Assembly (NCBI RefSeq): GCF_015070855.1
Contig: NZ_JADDIX010000024.1
Coordinates: 24,409-88,408, forward strand
DNA: 64,000 nt
Direction of reading: 5' to 3'
DNA from: Pseudomonas lopnurensis
Lineage (GTDB): Bacteria > Pseudomonadota > Gammaproteobacteria > Pseudomonadales > Pseudomonadaceae
The translations under genes were made by a program, and so were the position numbers. The notes under the pieces are model-generated. The model worked only from the letters and a program-made list of their open reading frames with translations. It was not told the origin of the DNA and made no database searches. Positions 53,496 to 64,000 of the stretch are shown here, piece by piece (positions within the stretch are counted from its first letter, which is position 1; each line of letters begins with the position of its first letter).

Positions 53496-54734
53496 ATGTC
53501 CGAGGCTCACTCCACTTCCGCTCGTTCCCGCCTTCGCTGGCTGTTCCTCCTCATCGCCGTTACGATCGTCGCGCTGCTGATCTGGTGGTTGTGGCCGAGC
53601 GCCGCGCAAACGCCGCCTCCCGGCGGCCGGCCGGGCTTCGGCGCGTTCGCCGGCCCGGTGCCGGTGCGTGTGGCGAAGGTGGAGCAGGGCGCGTTCGAGG
53701 TCTACAACAAGGCGCTCGGCACCGTCACCCCGCTCAATACCGTCAATCTGCGCAGCCGCGTGGGCGGCGAACTGGTCGAGCTGCGCTTCGAGGAAGGGCA
53801 GCGGGTCAGTGCCGGCGATCTGCTGGCGGTGATCGATCCGCGCCCTTACCAGGTGGCCTTGCAGCAGGCCGAAGGCACGCTGCAGCAGAATCGCGCACAG
53901 CTGAAGAACGCCCAGGTCGACCTCGAGCGCTATCGCGGCCTGTATGCCGACGACAGCATCGCCAAGCAGACCCTGGACACCCAGGAGGCGCTCGTCAGCC
54001 AGTACCAGGGCACCCTGGCGGCCAACCAGGCGGCGGTCAACGAGGCGCGCCTGAACCTCGAATTCACCCAGATCCGTTCGCCCATCGATGGCCGCCTGGG
54101 GCTGCGCCAGCTGGACGTGGGCAATCTGGTCGCGGCCAACGACACCACGCCGCTGGTGGTGATCACCCAGACCCAGCCGATGTCGATCAGCTTCACCCTG
54201 CCCGAGGGCGATCTGCTGCCGGTGCTGACACGCTACCGGCAGGGCGACGAACTGGCGGTGCAGGCCTGGGATCGCGGCGAGAAAATACTCTTCGGCGAGG
54301 GCGTGCTGGAAAGCATCGACAACCAGATCGACGCCACCACCGGCACGCTGCGTTTCAAGGCGCGCTTCGATAACGAGGCCGAACTGCTGATCCCCAATCA
54401 GTTCGTCAACGTGCGCCTGCGCGTGCAGACCCTCACCGACGCCATCCTGATTCCGTCCGCGGCGCTGCAGTTCGGCTCGCGCGGCACCTTCGTCTACGTC
54501 GTCGGCGACGATGACAAGGTCGAGATGCGCCTGCTCGAAGCGGGGCCGAGCAATGGCGAGACGACCGTGGTGCTCGAAGGGCTGCAGGTGGGCGAGCGCA
54601 TCGTGATGGAAGGCACCGACCGCCTGCGCGACGGCAGCCAGGTCGAAGTGGTCGACAGCCGCCGCATGGCCGAACAGGCCGCGGAGAATCCGGTGCTCGG
54701 CGGCGGCGAAGCCGCGGAGCGCGAGACGCAATGA
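53496..54734 (+). CDS. muxA: RND efflux periplasmic adaptor (MuxA/MdtA-type)
   Basis: The 412-residue membrane-fusion protein has one N-terminal anchor ([20 protein letters not shown]), a lipoyl-like hairpin ([40 protein letters not shown]), a coiled coil and a beta-barrel ([20 protein letters not shown]). It links the inner-membrane pumps to the outer-membrane factor. Gene order adaptor, pump, pump, outer-membrane factor is that of muxABC-opmB in P. aeruginosa and mdtABC in E. coli. The ATG at 53496 ([10 protein letters not shown]) was preferred to 53439. Its last bases overlap the muxB start. Confidence 0.9.
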   Translation: MSEAHSTSARSRLRWLFLLIAVTIVALLIWWLWPSAAQTPPPGGRPGFGAFAGPVPVRVAKVEQGAFEVYNKALGTVTPLNTVNLRSRVGGELVELRFEEGQRVSAGDLLAVIDPRPYQVALQQAEGTLQQNRAQLKNAQVDLERYRGLYADDSIAKQTLDTQEALVSQYQGTLAANQAAVNEARLNLEFTQIRSPIDGRLGLRQLDVGNLVAANDTTPLVVITQTQPMSISFTLPEGDLLPVLTRYRQGDELAVQAWDRGEKILFGEGVLESIDNQIDATTGTLRFKARFDNEAELLIPNQFVNVRLRVQTLTDAILIPSAALQFGSRGTFVYVVGDDDKVEMRLLEAGPSNGETTVVLEGLQVGERIVMEGTDRLRDGSQVEVVDSRRMAEQAAENPVLGGGEAAERETQ

Positions 54735-57700
54735 ACATCTCCCGGCTGTTCATCCTTCGGCCGGTGGCGACCACGCTGAGCATGGTCGCAATCCTCCTGG
54801 CCGGGCTGATTGCCTACCGCATGCTGCCGGTAGCCGCGCTGCCGCAGGTGGATTACCCGACCATCCGGGTGATGACGCTCTATCCCGGCGCCAGCCCCGA
54901 GGTCATGACCAGCGCCGTCACCGCGCCGCTGGAACGGCAGTTCGGGCAGATGCCGGGGCTGACCCAGATGTCGTCCACCAGCTCCGGCGGGGCCTCGGTC
55001 ATCACCCTGCGCTTTTCCCTGGAGGTCGCGCTGGACGTGGCCGAGCAGGAAGTCCAGGCGGCGATCAACGCGGCGGACAACCTGCTGCCCAACGACCTGC
55101 CGGCGCCGCCGGTGTACAACAAGGTCAACCCCGCCGATACGCCGGTGCTGACCCTGGCGGTGACCTCCGACAGCCTGCCGCTGCCGCAACTGCACGACCT
55201 GGTCGATACCCGCATGGCGCAGAAACTGGCGCAGATCAGCGGCGTCGGCATGGTCAGCATCGCCGGTGGCCAGCGCCCGGCGGTGCGCATCCGCGCCAAT
55301 CCCGAAGCGCTCGCCGCCTACGGCCTGTCCCTGGCCGACGTGCGCTCGCTGATCACCAGTTCCAACGTCAACCAGCCCAAGGGCAACTTCGACGGCCCGA
55401 CCCGCGTGTCCATGCTCGATGCCAACGACCAGTTGAAGACGCCCGAGGAATACGCCGAGCTGATTCTCACCTACCAGGACGGCGCCACGCTGCGCCTGAA
55501 GGACGTGGCCGAGATCGTCGACGGCGCCGAGAACGAGCGCCTCGCCGCCTGGGCCAACCAGAGCCAGGCGGTGCTGCTGAACATCCAGCGCCAGCCCGGC
55601 GCCAACGTCATCGAGGTGGTCGAGCGCATCCAGGCGTTGCTGCCGGAGGTGACCGCCAGCATGCCGGCGGGGCTCGACGTGGTGGTGCTCACCGACCGCA
55701 CCCAGACCATCCGCGCCGCGGTCACCGACGTGCAGCACGAGCTGATGCTGGCCACCTTCCTGGTGGTGATGGTCACCTTCGTGTTCCTCAAGAAGCTCTC
55801 GGCCACCGTCATTCCCTCCATCGCCGTGCCGCTGTCGCTGGTGGGCACCTTCGCGGTGATGTACCTCTGCGGCTTCTCGCTGAACAACCTGACGCTGATG
55901 GCGCTGACCATCGCCACCGGCTTCGTGGTGGACGACGCCATCGTCATGCTGGAAAACATCGCCCGCCACCTGGAGGAGGGCGAGACGCCGCTGAACGCCG
56001 CGCTCAAGGGCGCCAGGCAGATCGGCTTCACCCTGATCTCGCTGACCTTCTCGCTGATCGCCGTGCTGATCCCGCTGCTGTTCATGCAGGACGTGGTCGG
56101 CCGGCTGTTCCGCGAGTTCGCCATCACCCTGGCGGTGGCGATCCTGATCTCGCTGGTGGTGTCGCTGACGCTGACGCCGATGATGTGCGCCAAGCTGCTC
56201 AAGGCGCAAACCGCGGCCGAGGCCAAACCGGACTGGGTCGAGCGACTGATCGGCGGCTACTCGCGCTGGCTGACCTGGGTGCTCGGGCACCAGACGCTGA
56301 CCCTGCTGGTGGCCGTCGCGACCCTGGGACTCACCGTCGTCCTCTATCTGGCGGTGCCCAAGGGCTTCTTCCCGGTGCAGGACACCGGCGTGATCCAGGG
56401 CATCAGCGAGGCGCCGCAATCGATCTCGTTCCGCGCCATGAGCGAACGCCAGCAGGAACTGGCCAAGATCATCCTGGCCGATCCGGCGGTGGCCAGCCTG
56501 TCGTCCTATATCGGCGTGGATGGCGACAACGTCACCCTCAACAGCGGCCGCCTGCTGATCAACCTCAAGCCCCATGGCGAGCGCGACCTGACCGCCAGCC
56601 AGGTGATCGATCGCCTGCGCCCGGAGCTGGCCAAGCTGGCGGGCATCGAGCTGTACCTGCAGCCGGTGCAGGATTTGTCCATCGAGGATCGGGTCAGCCG
56701 TACGCAATTCCAGTTCAGCCTGGAAACACCGGACAGCGAACTGCTGCAGGAGTGGACGCCGCGCCTGGTCGAGGCGCTGCGCGAGCGGCCGGAGCTCACC
56801 GACGTCGCCAGCGACCTGCAGAGCAGCGGCCTGCAGATCTACCTGGACATCGACCGCGACGCCGCCGCGCGCCTGGGCATCCAGGTCTCGGACATCACCG
56901 ATGCGCTCTATGATGCCTTCGGCCAGCGGCAGATCTCGACCATCTTCACCCAGGCCAGCCAGTATCGCGTGGTGCTCGAGGCCGAGGCGGGCAACCGGCT
57001 CGGGCCGCAGGCACTGGAGCAGTTGTTCGTGCAGAGCGAAGGGGGCACGCCCGTGCGGTTGTCGAGCCTGGCGCGGCTGGAACAGCGCAACGCGCCCTTG
57101 CTGATCAACCACATCGGCCAGTTCCCGGCGGTGACCCTGTCGTTCAACCTGGCCGAAGGCGTCTCGCTGGGCAAGGCGGTGGAGGTGATCGAGGCGGTGG
57201 AGCAGCAGATCGGCCTGCCGGCGGGCATCCAGACGCGCTTCCAGGGCGCGGCCGAGGCCTTCCGCGCCTCGCTGTCCAGCACCCTGCTGCTGATCCTCGC
57301 CGCGGTGGTGACCATGTACATCGTGCTCGGCGTGCTCTACGAAAGCTACATCCACCCGATCACCATTCTCTCGACATTGCCGTCGGCGGCGGTCGGTGCG
57401 CTGCTGGCACTGCTGCTGACCGGCAACGACCTCGGGCTGATCGCGATCATCGGCATCATCCTGCTGATCGGCATCGTCAAGAAGAACGCGATCATGATGA
57501 TCGACTTCGCCCTGGAAGCCGAACGGCAGCAGGGCATGAGCCCGCAGGACGCCATCTATCGCGCCGCGCTGCTGCGTTTCCGGCCGATCCTGATGACCAC
57601 CCTGGCGGCGCTGTTCGGCGCCATCCCGCTGATGCTGGCCTCCGGCTCCGGCGCCGAACTGCGCCAGCCGCTGGGCCTGGTACTGGTCGGCGGGCTGCTG

Positions 57701-57811
57701 CTCAGCCAGCTGCTGACGCTGTTCACCACGCCGGTGATCTATCTGTTCTTCGATCGGCTCGGTAATCGCTTTGCCCGACGGGATGGAGTAGGGCGGGAGG
57801 TCGGGGTATGA
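54731..57811 (+). CDS. muxB: RND efflux pump, inner-membrane subunit B (MuxB/MdtB-type)
   Basis: The 1026-residue protein has the RND layout: an N-terminal helix ([20 protein letters not shown]), two large periplasmic loops and 12 predicted helices. The proton-relay motif in TM4 is present ([20 protein letters not shown]), as is the second-half helix [20 protein letters not shown]. With MuxC it forms a heteromultimeric pump, in which one member does most of the drug transport. The ATGA overlap with muxA (54731-54734) couples translation. The opposite strand carries a 1112-codon shadow frame. Confidence 0.92.
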   Translation: MNISRLFILRPVATTLSMVAILLAGLIAYRMLPVAALPQVDYPTIRVMTLYPGASPEVMTSAVTAPLERQFGQMPGLTQMSSTSSGGASVITLRFSLEVALDVAEQEVQAAINAADNLLPNDLPAPPVYNKVNPADTPVLTLAVTSDSLPLPQLHDLVDTRMAQKLAQISGVGMVSIAGGQRPAVRIRANPEALAAYGLSLADVRSLITSSNVNQPKGNFDGPTRVSMLDANDQLKTPEEYAELILTYQDGATLRLKDVAEIVDGAENERLAAWANQSQAVLLNIQRQPGANVIEVVERIQALLPEVTASMPAGLDVVVLTDRTQTIRAAVTDVQHELMLATFLVVMVTFVFLKKLSATVIPSIAVPLSLVGTFAVMYLCGFSLNNLTLMALTIATGFVVDDAIVMLENIARHLEEGETPLNAALKGARQIGFTLISLTFSLIAVLIPLLFMQDVVGRLFREFAITLAVAILISLVVSLTLTPMMCAKLLKAQTAAEAKPDWVERLIGGYSRWLTWVLGHQTLTLLVAVATLGLTVVLYLAVPKGFFPVQDTGVIQGISEAPQSISFRAMSERQQELAKIILADPAVASLSSYIGVDGDNVTLNSGRLLINLKPHGERDLTASQVIDRLRPELAKLAGIELYLQPVQDLSIEDRVSRTQFQFSLETPDSELLQEWTPRLVEALRERPELTDVASDLQSSGLQIYLDIDRDAAARLGIQVSDITDALYDAFGQRQISTIFTQASQYRVVLEAEAGNRLGPQALEQLFVQSEGGTPVRLSSLARLEQRNAPLLINHIGQFPAVTLSFNLAEGVSLGKAVEVIEAVEQQIGLPAGIQTRFQGAAEAFRASLSSTLLLILAAVVTMYIVLGVLYESYIHPITILSTLPSAAVGALLALLLTGNDLGLIAIIGIILLIGIVKKNAIMMIDFALEAERQQGMSPQDAIYRAALLRFRPILMTTLAALFGAIPLMLASGSGAELRQPLGLVLVGGLLLSQLLTLFTTPVIYLFFDRLGNRFARRDGVGREVGV

Positions 57812-57929
57812 GCTGCAAGCTGCAAGCCTCAAGCTACAAGAAAAAAGCGGCGCGTCAGAAAACTCGCGCTCGATCCGGACAGCCGCGAGTCGCCTTTAAC
57901 TTGCAGCTTGTAGCTTGCAGCCTGCAGCT
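57811..57929. repeat. Inverted-repeat element between muxB and muxC
   Basis: A 30-base arm at 57811-57840 (AGCTGCAAGCTGCAAGCCTC and onward) is matched by an inverted arm at 57900-57929 with 26 of 30 bases agreeing. They flank a 59-base core. The element starts in the last base of the muxB stop and ends directly before the muxC ATG, leaving no Shine-Dalgarno for muxC. Related words occur at 38208-38242. Confidence 0.75.
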
Positions 57930-60900
57930 ATGAATTTGTCCGCCCCCTTCATCGCCCGCCCCGTGGCGACCATGCTGATGAGCCTGGCGATCCTGCTGCT
58001 GGGTGGGGTCAGCTTCGGCCTGCTGCCGGTTTCGCCGCTGCCGAACATGGATTTCCCGGTGATTACCGTGCAGGCCAGCCTGCCGGGGGCGAGCCCCGAA
58101 ATCATGGCCTCCAGCGTGGCGACGCCGCTGGAGCGCTCGCTCGGCAGCATTGCCGGGGTCAGCCAGATGACCAGCCGCAGCAGCCAGGGCTCGACGCGGA
58201 TCATCATCCAGTTCGATCTGGAGCGTGACATCAACGGTGCCGCGCGCGATGTGCAGGCGGCGATCAATGCCTCGCGCAACCTGCTGCCCAGCGGCATGCG
58301 CAGCATGCCGACGTACCGCAAGATCAACCCCTCGCAGGCGCCGATCATGGTGCTTTCGCTGACCTCCGCGGTGCTGGACAAGGCCGAGCTCTACGACATC
58401 GGCTCGACCATCCTGGCGCAGAAGCTCTCGCAGGTGCCCGGCGTCGGCGAGATCCAGGTCGGTGGCAGCTCGCTGCCGGCGGTGCGGGTCGAACTGCAAC
58501 CGCAGCAGCTCGAGCAGTACGGTGTGGGTCTCGACGAGGTGCGCCAGACCATCGCCAACGCCAACGTACGCCGGCCCAAGGGCATGATCGAGGATGCCGA
58601 CCGGCACTGGCAGGTGCGGGCCAACGACCAGTTGCACCACGCCGCCGACTACACCCCGCTGATCATCCGCTACCAGGACGGTGCCACGCTGCGCCTGGGC
58701 GATGTCGCCAAGGTTCGCGACTCGGTGGAGGACCGCTACAACAGCGGCTTCTTCAACAACGAGCAGGCGGTGTTGCTGATCGTCAACCGCCAGGCCGGCG
58801 CCAACATCATCGAAACCATCGAGGGCATCCGCAGCGAGTTGCCGGCCTTGCAGGCGATCATGCCCGGCAGCGTCGACCTGAATATCGCCATGGACCGCTC
58901 CCCGGTGATCCGCGCGACGTTGCACGAGGCCGAACGTACGCTGCTGATCGCCGTGGGCCTGGTCATCGTGCTGGTCTTCCTGTTCCTCGGCCGCTTGCGC
59001 ACCGCGCTGATTCCGGCGCTGGCGGTGCCGGTGTCGCTGGTCGGCACCTTCGCGGTGATGTACCTGTGCGGCTTTTCGCTCAACGTGCTGTCGCTGATGG
59101 CGCTGATTCTCGCCGCCGGGCTGGTGGTGGACGACGCCATCGTGGTGCTGGAGAACATCGCCCGGCATATCGACGACGGCGTGCCGCCGCTGCGCGCCGC
59201 CTATATCGGCACGCGCGAGGTCGGTTTCACGCTGTTGTCGATGAACCTGTCGCTGGTGGTGGTGTTCGTCTCGATCCTCTACATGGGCGGCATCGTCGAG
59301 CGGCTGTTCCGCGAATTCTCCATCACCCTGGCCGCGGCGATCCTGGTCTCGCTGCTGGTGTCGCTGACCCTGACGCCGATGCTCTGCGCGCGCTGGCTCA
59401 AGCCCCATGAGCCGGAGAGGGACAGCCGCCTGCAGCGCTGGAGCCACGAGGCCCACCAATGGCTGCTGCGTCATTACGACCGTTCGCTGGGCTGGGCCCT
59501 GCGTCATCGGCGCATCACGCTGTTCAGCCTGCTGGCGACCATTGCGCTGAACGTGGTGCTCTACGTGCAGGTGCCCAAGACCTTCCTGCCGCAGCAGGAC
59601 ACCGGCCAGCTCACCGGCTTCATCCGCGGCGACGACGGCATGTCCTTCCAGGTGATGCAGCCGAAGATGGAAATCTTCCGCCAGGCGGTGCTGGCCGACC
59701 CCGCGGTGGAAAGCGTGGCCGGCTTCATCGGCGGGCAGGGCGGCATCAACAACGCCTTCATGATCGTGCGGCTCAAGCCGCTGAGCGAACGCGGCCTCTC
59801 CGCGCAGAAGGTCATCGAGCGCATCCGCGAGAACCAGCCCAAGGTGCCCGGCGGGCGGATGTTCCTCATGGCCGACCAGGACCTGCAGTTCGGCGGCGGC
59901 CGGCAGAGCAGCTCGGCCTACGCCTATACCTTGCTGGCCAGCGACCTCACCGACCTGCGCACCTGGGTGCCGCGGGTCAACCAGGCGCTGGCGGCGTTGC
60001 CGGAGCTGACCAGCATCGACGCCAACGACGGCGAGGGCGCCCAGCAGATCAGCCTGAAGATCGATCGCGACGCCGCCAAGCGCCTGGGCATCGACATGAG
60101 CACGGTCACGACGCTGCTCAACAACGCCTTCAGCCAGCGGCAGATTTCCACCATCTACGAATCGCTCAACCAGTACCAGGTGGTGATGGAGATCGACCCG
60201 AGCTACGCGCAGTATCCCGAGGTGCTCGAGCAGATCCACGTCGTCACCAGCGATGGCCGCCGCGTGCCGCTGGCCGCCTTCGCCCGCTACGAGCGCAGCC
60301 TGGAGGAAGACCGGGTCAGCCATGACGGCCAGTTCGCCGCCGAGAACATCGATTTCGACCTGGCGCCCGGTGTCAGCCTCGATCAGGCGACGCTCGCCAT
60401 CGAACGCGCCGTCGCCGCCATCGGCCTGCCGAGCGAGGTGCAGGGCCGCCTGGGCGGCACCGGCAGCGCCTTCCAGAGCGCCCAGGAGGGGCAGCCGCTG
60501 ATGATTCTCGGCGCCTTGTTGCTGGTCTACATCGTGCTGGGCATTCTCTATGAGAGCTACATTCACCCGCTGACCATCCTCTCGACATTGCCGTCGGCGG
60601 GCGTGGGCGCGCTGCTGGCGATCATCCTCACCGGCGATCAGTTCAGCCTGATTTCGCTGCTCGGCCTGTTCCTGCTGATCGGCGTGGTGAAGAAGAACGC
60701 CATCCTGATGATCGACCTGGCGCTGCAGTTCGAGCGCAATGAGCGGCTGTCACCGGCCGAATCGATCCGCCGGGCCTGCCTGCTGCGCTTCCGGCCGATC
60801 CTGATGACCACCATGGCCGCCATTCTCGGTGCGCTGCCGCTGCTGCTCGGCGGCGCGGAGGGTGCCGAGATGCGCCAGCCGCTGGGCCTGACGATCATCG

Positions 60901-61034
60901 GCGGGCTGCTGCTGAGCCAGATCCTGACCCTCTACACCACGCCGGTGGTCTACCTGTACCTGGACCGCCTGCGTCATCGTTTCAACAGCTGGCGCGGTGT
61001 GCGCACCGACGCCGCCCTGGAAAATTCGCTATGA
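57930..61034 (+). CDS. muxC: RND efflux pump, inner-membrane subunit C (MuxC/MdtC-type)
   Basis: The 1034-residue protein parallels MuxB: an N-terminal helix (LMSLAILLLGGVSFGLLPVS), TM4 relay GLVVDDAIVVLENIARHIDD, and GLFLLIGVVKKNAILMIDLA. The two-pump arrangement is diagnostic for MdtBC/MuxBC systems. The ATG at 57930 follows the inverted-repeat element and has no visible ribosome site (the preceding bases read CAGCCTGCAGCT), which is odd for an operon gene. Its stop overlaps opmB through ATGA. Confidence 0.92.
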   Translation: MNLSAPFIARPVATMLMSLAILLLGGVSFGLLPVSPLPNMDFPVITVQASLPGASPEIMASSVATPLERSLGSIAGVSQMTSRSSQGSTRIIIQFDLERDINGAARDVQAAINASRNLLPSGMRSMPTYRKINPSQAPIMVLSLTSAVLDKAELYDIGSTILAQKLSQVPGVGEIQVGGSSLPAVRVELQPQQLEQYGVGLDEVRQTIANANVRRPKGMIEDADRHWQVRANDQLHHAADYTPLIIRYQDGATLRLGDVAKVRDSVEDRYNSGFFNNEQAVLLIVNRQAGANIIETIEGIRSELPALQAIMPGSVDLNIAMDRSPVIRATLHEAERTLLIAVGLVIVLVFLFLGRLRTALIPALAVPVSLVGTFAVMYLCGFSLNVLSLMALILAAGLVVDDAIVVLENIARHIDDGVPPLRAAYIGTREVGFTLLSMNLSLVVVFVSILYMGGIVERLFREFSITLAAAILVSLLVSLTLTPMLCARWLKPHEPERDSRLQRWSHEAHQWLLRHYDRSLGWALRHRRITLFSLLATIALNVVLYVQVPKTFLPQQDTGQLTGFIRGDDGMSFQVMQPKMEIFRQAVLADPAVESVAGFIGGQGGINNAFMIVRLKPLSERGLSAQKVIERIRENQPKVPGGRMFLMADQDLQFGGGRQSSSAYAYTLLASDLTDLRTWVPRVNQALAALPELTSIDANDGEGAQQISLKIDRDAAKRLGIDMSTVTTLLNNAFSQRQISTIYESLNQYQVVMEIDPSYAQYPEVLEQIHVVTSDGRRVPLAAFARYERSLEEDRVSHDGQFAAENIDFDLAPGVSLDQATLAIERAVAAIGLPSEVQGRLGGTGSAFQSAQEGQPLMILGALLLVYIVLGILYESYIHPLTILSTLPSAGVGALLAIILTGDQFSLISLLGLFLLIGVVKKNAILMIDLALQFERNERLSPAESIRRACLLRFRPILMTTMAAILGALPLLLGGAEGAEMRQPLGLTIIGGLLLSQILTLYTTPVVYLYLDRLRHRFNSWRGVRTDAALENSL

Positions 61035-62500
61035 GCCCGTTGCCCCCGTATCCCGCGTTGCGCCCGCTGGCCATCGCCGTCCTCGCCCTGTCGCTGGGCG
61101 CCTGTACCCTCGGCCCCGACTACCAGCGACCGGACCTGCCCATGGCCGGCGAATTCAAACAGGCCGAAGGCTGGAAGAGCGCAGCGCCGGCCGACGTGCT
61201 GCACCGCGGCGACTGGTGGCAGCTGTATGGCGATGCCGAGCTGGACGGCCTGGTGGCGCGGCTGAACGTTTCCAATCAGAACCTGGCCGCCGCCGAGGCG
61301 CAGTATCGCCAGGCCCGTGCGCTGGTCCGCGGGGCGCGTTCGCAGCTGTTCCCGATCGTTTCCGGCAGCCTCGGGGTCACCCGTTCGGCGCAGGGCGGCA
61401 GCAGCTCGGACGCGACCACCGGCAGCTTCGGCAGCGGCGTCGGCGAGAGCTACGAGGCCGGGCTCGGTGCTTCCTGGGAGGCGGACATCTGGGGGCGGCT
61501 GCGGCGCAATCTGCAGGCCAACCGGGCGAACATGCAGGCCAGCGCCGCCGATCTCGCCGCGGTCAGGCTGAGCCTGCAGGCGGAACTGGTGCAGACCTAC
61601 CTGCAATTGCGGGTGATCGACGAGCACCAGCGCCTGCTGGAGCAGACCGTCGAGGCCTATGCACGCTCGTTGCGCCTGACCGAGAACCAGTACCGCGCGG
61701 GCATCGTGCCCAAATCCGACGTCACCCAGGCCCAGACCCAGCTCAAGAGCACCCAGGCCCAGGCGATCGACCTGCAATGGCAGCGGGCGCAGATGGAACA
61801 CGCGATCGCCGTGCTGATCGGCGTCGCGCCGTCGGAGCTGGGCATCGCCGTGCGCCAGGACATTCCTGCGCTGCCCGCGGTGCCGCTGGCGGTGCCTTCG
61901 CAACTGCTGGAGCGGCGCCCGGACATCGCTTCGGCCGAACGCCTGGTCATGGCGGCCAACGCGAACATCGGCGTCGCGGAGGCGGCCTGGTATCCGGACC
62001 TGACGCTGTCGGCCAGTGGCGGCTACCGCAACAGCAGCTTCAGCGACCTGTTCAGCGTGCCCAACCGTTTCTGGTCGCTGGGCCCGCAGCTGGCGCTGAC
62101 GTTGCTCGACTTCGGCAGCCGCCGCGCCGAACTGGAGCGGGCCGAAGCCAGCTACGACCAGACCGTAGCCAGCTATCGGCAGACGGTGCTCGACAGCTTT
62201 CGCGAAGTCGAGGATTACCTGGTGCAGCTACGCGTCCTGGAGCAGGAGGCGCTGGTGCAGCGCGAAGCGCTGGAGTCGGCGCAGGAATCACTGCGGCTGA
62301 TCGAGAACCAGTACCGCGCCGGCACCGTCGACTACCTGAGCGTGGCGACCATGCAGACCACCGCGCTGAACAACCAGCGCACCAACCTGACCCTGCTCGG
62401 CGACCGCCTGACCGCCAGCGTGCTGCTGATCGCCGCGCTGGGCGGTGGCTGGGAAGTCGAGCAGCTCGATCAGGAGCCGGTGCTGTCCACGGCAAGGTGA
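61031..62500 (+). CDS. opmB: Outer-membrane efflux lipoprotein (OpmB/NodT-family)
   Basis: The 489-residue protein has a lipoprotein signal with lipobox LGAC (Cys25) and two TolC-like repeats. Each has the SEF signature (VRLSLQAELVQTYLQLRVID, TENQYRAGIVPKSDVTQAQT, and later IENQYRAGTVDYLSVATMQT). ERRPDIASAERLVMAANANI is the usual NodT-family motif. It is the outer-membrane channel of the pump encoded just upstream. The ATG at 61031 overlaps the muxC stop. Confidence 0.92.
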   Translation: MSPLPPYPALRPLAIAVLALSLGACTLGPDYQRPDLPMAGEFKQAEGWKSAAPADVLHRGDWWQLYGDAELDGLVARLNVSNQNLAAAEAQYRQARALVRGARSQLFPIVSGSLGVTRSAQGGSSSDATTGSFGSGVGESYEAGLGASWEADIWGRLRRNLQANRANMQASAADLAAVRLSLQAELVQTYLQLRVIDEHQRLLEQTVEAYARSLRLTENQYRAGIVPKSDVTQAQTQLKSTQAQAIDLQWQRAQMEHAIAVLIGVAPSELGIAVRQDIPALPAVPLAVPSQLLERRPDIASAERLVMAANANIGVAEAAWYPDLTLSASGGYRNSSFSDLFSVPNRFWSLGPQLALTLLDFGSRRAELERAEASYDQTVASYRQTVLDSFREVEDYLVQLRVLEQEALVQREALESAQESLRLIENQYRAGTVDYLSVATMQTTALNNQRTNLTLLGDRLTASVLLIAALGGGWEVEQLDQEPVLSTAR

Positions 62501-62722
62501 GACCCGGCGGCTTCGGTGCCTTCGGAAGCCGCATCCTGCCCGGCTCAATGCCCAGGATGCGCTGCGTAGCGCAGCGGCAGCGTCGTTGGCATCTACTACC
62601 AAATGAGGAGTTCTCCGCTGCCATGGGGGCATACCGCAGGCCAGAGGGCGCTGCCTAAGATCGGCCCATGTCCTGCGCACCTTCCGGCGCAGGCTCCGAC
62701 AGGCAGAAAGAGAGGCCCCATC
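62501..62722. promoter_or_regulatory. Intergenic region upstream of exaC
   Basis: The gap holds a short perfect hairpin, CGCTGCG-TAG-CGCAGCG (near 62559-62575), which may end the efflux operon. Then ACTACC-AAATG-AGGAGT appears near 62594-62610, an imperfect inverted repeat that could be an operator for exaC. No firm -10/-35 could be assigned. Confidence 0.3.
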
Positions 62723-64000
62723 ATGATCTACGCCCAACCCGGTACCGCAGGCGCCGTCGTTTCATTCAAGCCGCGCTATGGCAACTACATCGGCGGTGAA
62801 TCCGTGCCGCCGGTCAAAGGCGAGTATTTCGTCAATACCTCGCCGGTCAACGGTGAGGTGATCGCCGAGTTTCCACGTTCGGGCGCCGAAGACGTGGAAA
62901 GGGCGCTGGACGCCGCGCACGCCGCGGCCGATGTCTGGGGCCGCACCTCGGTGCAGGAGCGCGCCAACACCCTGCTGAAGATCGCCGACCGCATCGAAGC
63001 CAACCTGGAAAAGCTCGCCGTCGCCGAAACCTGGGACAACGGCAAGGCCGTGCGCGAGACCCTCAACGCCGACGTGCCGCTGGCCGCCGACCATTTCCGT
63101 TACTTCGCCGGCTGCATCCGCGCCCAGGAAGGCAGCGCCGCCGAGATCAACGAGCACACCGCGGCCTACCACTTCCACGAGCCGCTGGGCGTGGTCGGGC
63201 AGATCATCCCGTGGAACTTTCCGCTGCTGATGGCGGCCTGGAAGCTGGCGCCGGCCCTGGCCGCCGGTAACTGCGTGGTCCTGAAGCCCGCCGAGCAGAC
63301 GCCGCTGTCGATCATGGTCTTCGCCGAGGTGATCGGCGACCTGCTGCCGCCGGGCGTGCTGAACATCGTCCAGGGCTTCGGCAAGGAAGCGGGCCAGGCG
63401 CTGGCCACCAGTACCCGCATCGCCAAGATCGCCTTCACCGGCTCGACCCCGGTGGGCGCGCATATCATGCGTTGCGCGGCCGAGAACATCATCCCCAGCA
63501 CCGTGGAGCTGGGCGGCAAGAGCCCGAACATCTTCTTCGAAGACATCATGCAGGCCGAACCGGCGTTCATCGAGAAGGCCGCCGAGGGCCTGGTGCTGGC
63601 CTTCTTCAACCAGGGCGAGGTGTGCACCTGCCCGTCGCGCGCACTGATCCAGGAGTCCATCTTCGAGCCGTTCATGCACGAGGTGATGAAGAAGGTCCAG
63701 CAGATCAAGCGCGGCAACCCGCTGGACACCGACACCATGGTCGGCGCCCAGGCGTCCGAGCAGCAGTTCGACAAGATTTTGTCCTACCTGGAGATCGCCC
63801 GGCAGGAAGGCGCCCAGGTGCTTACCGGCGGCGCCGCGGAGGAGCTCGAGGGCGGCCTGGCCAGCGGTTACTACATCCAGCCGACGCTGCTCAAGGGCCA
63901 CAACCGGATGCGCGTGTTCCAGGAGGAAATCTTCGGCCCGGTGGTCGGGGTGACCACCTTCAAGGACGAGGCCGAGGCGCTGGCCATCGCCAACGACACC
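62723..64000 (+). CDS. exaC: NAD-dependent aldehyde dehydrogenase ExaC-type (partial, 3' end outside window)
   Basis: Translation from the ATG at 62723 gives 426 residues with no stop before the edge. Landmarks are the N-terminus [33 protein letters not shown], the cofactor region [28 protein letters not shown], the catalytic Glu in VELGGKSPN near residue 262, and the catalytic Cys in [13 protein letters not shown] near residue 300. This is the acetaldehyde dehydrogenase type used with PQQ ethanol oxidation in Pseudomonas (ExaC, also called AcoD-like). The exaA/exaB genes are not in the window. About 80 C-terminal residues are missing. Confidence 0.92.
   Translation, partial: MIYAQPGTAGAVVSFKPRYGNYIGGESVPPVKGEYFVNTSPVNGEVIAEFPRSGAEDVERALDAAHAAADVWGRTSVQERANTLLKIADRIEANLEKLAVAETWDNGKAVRETLNADVPLAADHFRYFAGCIRAQEGSAAEINEHTAAYHFHEPLGVVGQIIPWNFPLLMAAWKLAPALAAGNCVVLKPAEQTPLSIMVFAEVIGDLLPPGVLNIVQGFGKEAGQALATSTRIAKIAFTGSTPVGAHIMRCAAENIIPSTVELGGKSPNIFFEDIMQAEPAFIEKAAEGLVLAFFNQGEVCTCPSRALIQESIFEPFMHEVMKKVQQIKRGNPLDTDTMVGAQASEQQFDKILSYLEIARQEGAQVLTGGAAEELEGGLASGYYIQPTLLKGHNRMRVFQEEIFGPVVGVTTFKDEAEALAIANDT

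Noticed and set aside
54494..57832. 1112-codon open frame on the minus strand opposite muxB
   Set aside because: It is His/Gln/Arg-rich with no family motifs and mirrors the codon pattern of muxB, whose RND motifs are clear.
57855..60566. 903-codon minus-strand frame opposite muxC
   Set aside because: Same composition artefact; muxC on the plus strand is fully supported.
62762..63901. 379-codon minus-strand frame near the right edge
   Set aside because: It is the shadow of exaC, which is open to the window edge on the plus strand.

Overview
The window is GC-rich, gene-dense, gammaproteobacterial DNA, most likely from Pseudomonas sensu lato (Pseudomonas or Stutzerimonas). Reasons: the order xthA, GNAT, tamA, tamB; a MuxABC-OpmB type RND operon; an ExaC-type aldehyde dehydrogenase; a Wsp-type chemosensory operon; and REP-like intergenic hairpins. 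The species call is inference. I recognise no rRNA, tRNA, CRISPR array or insertion sequence.

Region 1 (1-630) is the start of a PepSY membrane protein that runs off the left edge, followed by about 1.1 kb with no convincing gene.

Region 2 (1738-9761) is an unusual signalling cluster. In order it encodes a PAS histidine kinase, a receiver/HD-GYP protein with a degenerate HD motif, an MglA-like small GTPase, a second soluble histidine kinase, a receiver fused to a GspE/PilB secretion-type ATPase, and a FixJ-like regulator. A single-domain receiver lies convergent to it. No pilin or secretion-channel gene is nearby, so this looks like a self-contained, phosphorelay-controlled GTPase/ATPase module.

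Region 3 (9974-26067) is built around cyclic di-GMP. It has a receiver-PAS-LOV-like-GGDEF-EAL-receiver protein and a membrane Cache-type diguanylate cyclase on the plus strand. On the minus strand is a complete Wsp-like operon (CheW, CheR-TPR, CheW, MCP, CheA-receiver, CheB). Its last gene is not a simple WspR but a 1197-residue receiver-GAF-PAS-LOV-like-GGDEF-EAL-receiver protein. A near-identical promoter block occurs in the same orientation and at similar distance upstream of the first gene of region 2 and the first gene of region 3, suggesting co-regulation.

Region 4 (26290-34377) is accessory metabolism: a decayed FlxA-like gene; a stress-type cluster (cupin, AhpD-like protein, NmrA-like reductase) divergent from a CadC/TolB/TPR regulator; an intact FlxA-like protein; an orphan TAXI binding protein; and a DadA-like oxidase with a broken ridA behind it and a divergent LysR gene in front.

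Region 5 (34445-53241) is mostly core: a ZapE-like ATPase, ppiC, a LysR/acyl-CoA dehydrogenase pair, a PstS-OmpA fusion, xthA, a GNAT protein, tamA-tamB, an AgcS-type symporter, tpx, a homoserine-dehydrogenase-like SAF protein and a MurJ-like flippase. REP-like repeats fill the gaps.

Region 6 (53496-64000) is the muxABC-opmB type efflux operon, with a repeat element lodged exactly between muxB and muxC, then exaC, which runs off the right edge.
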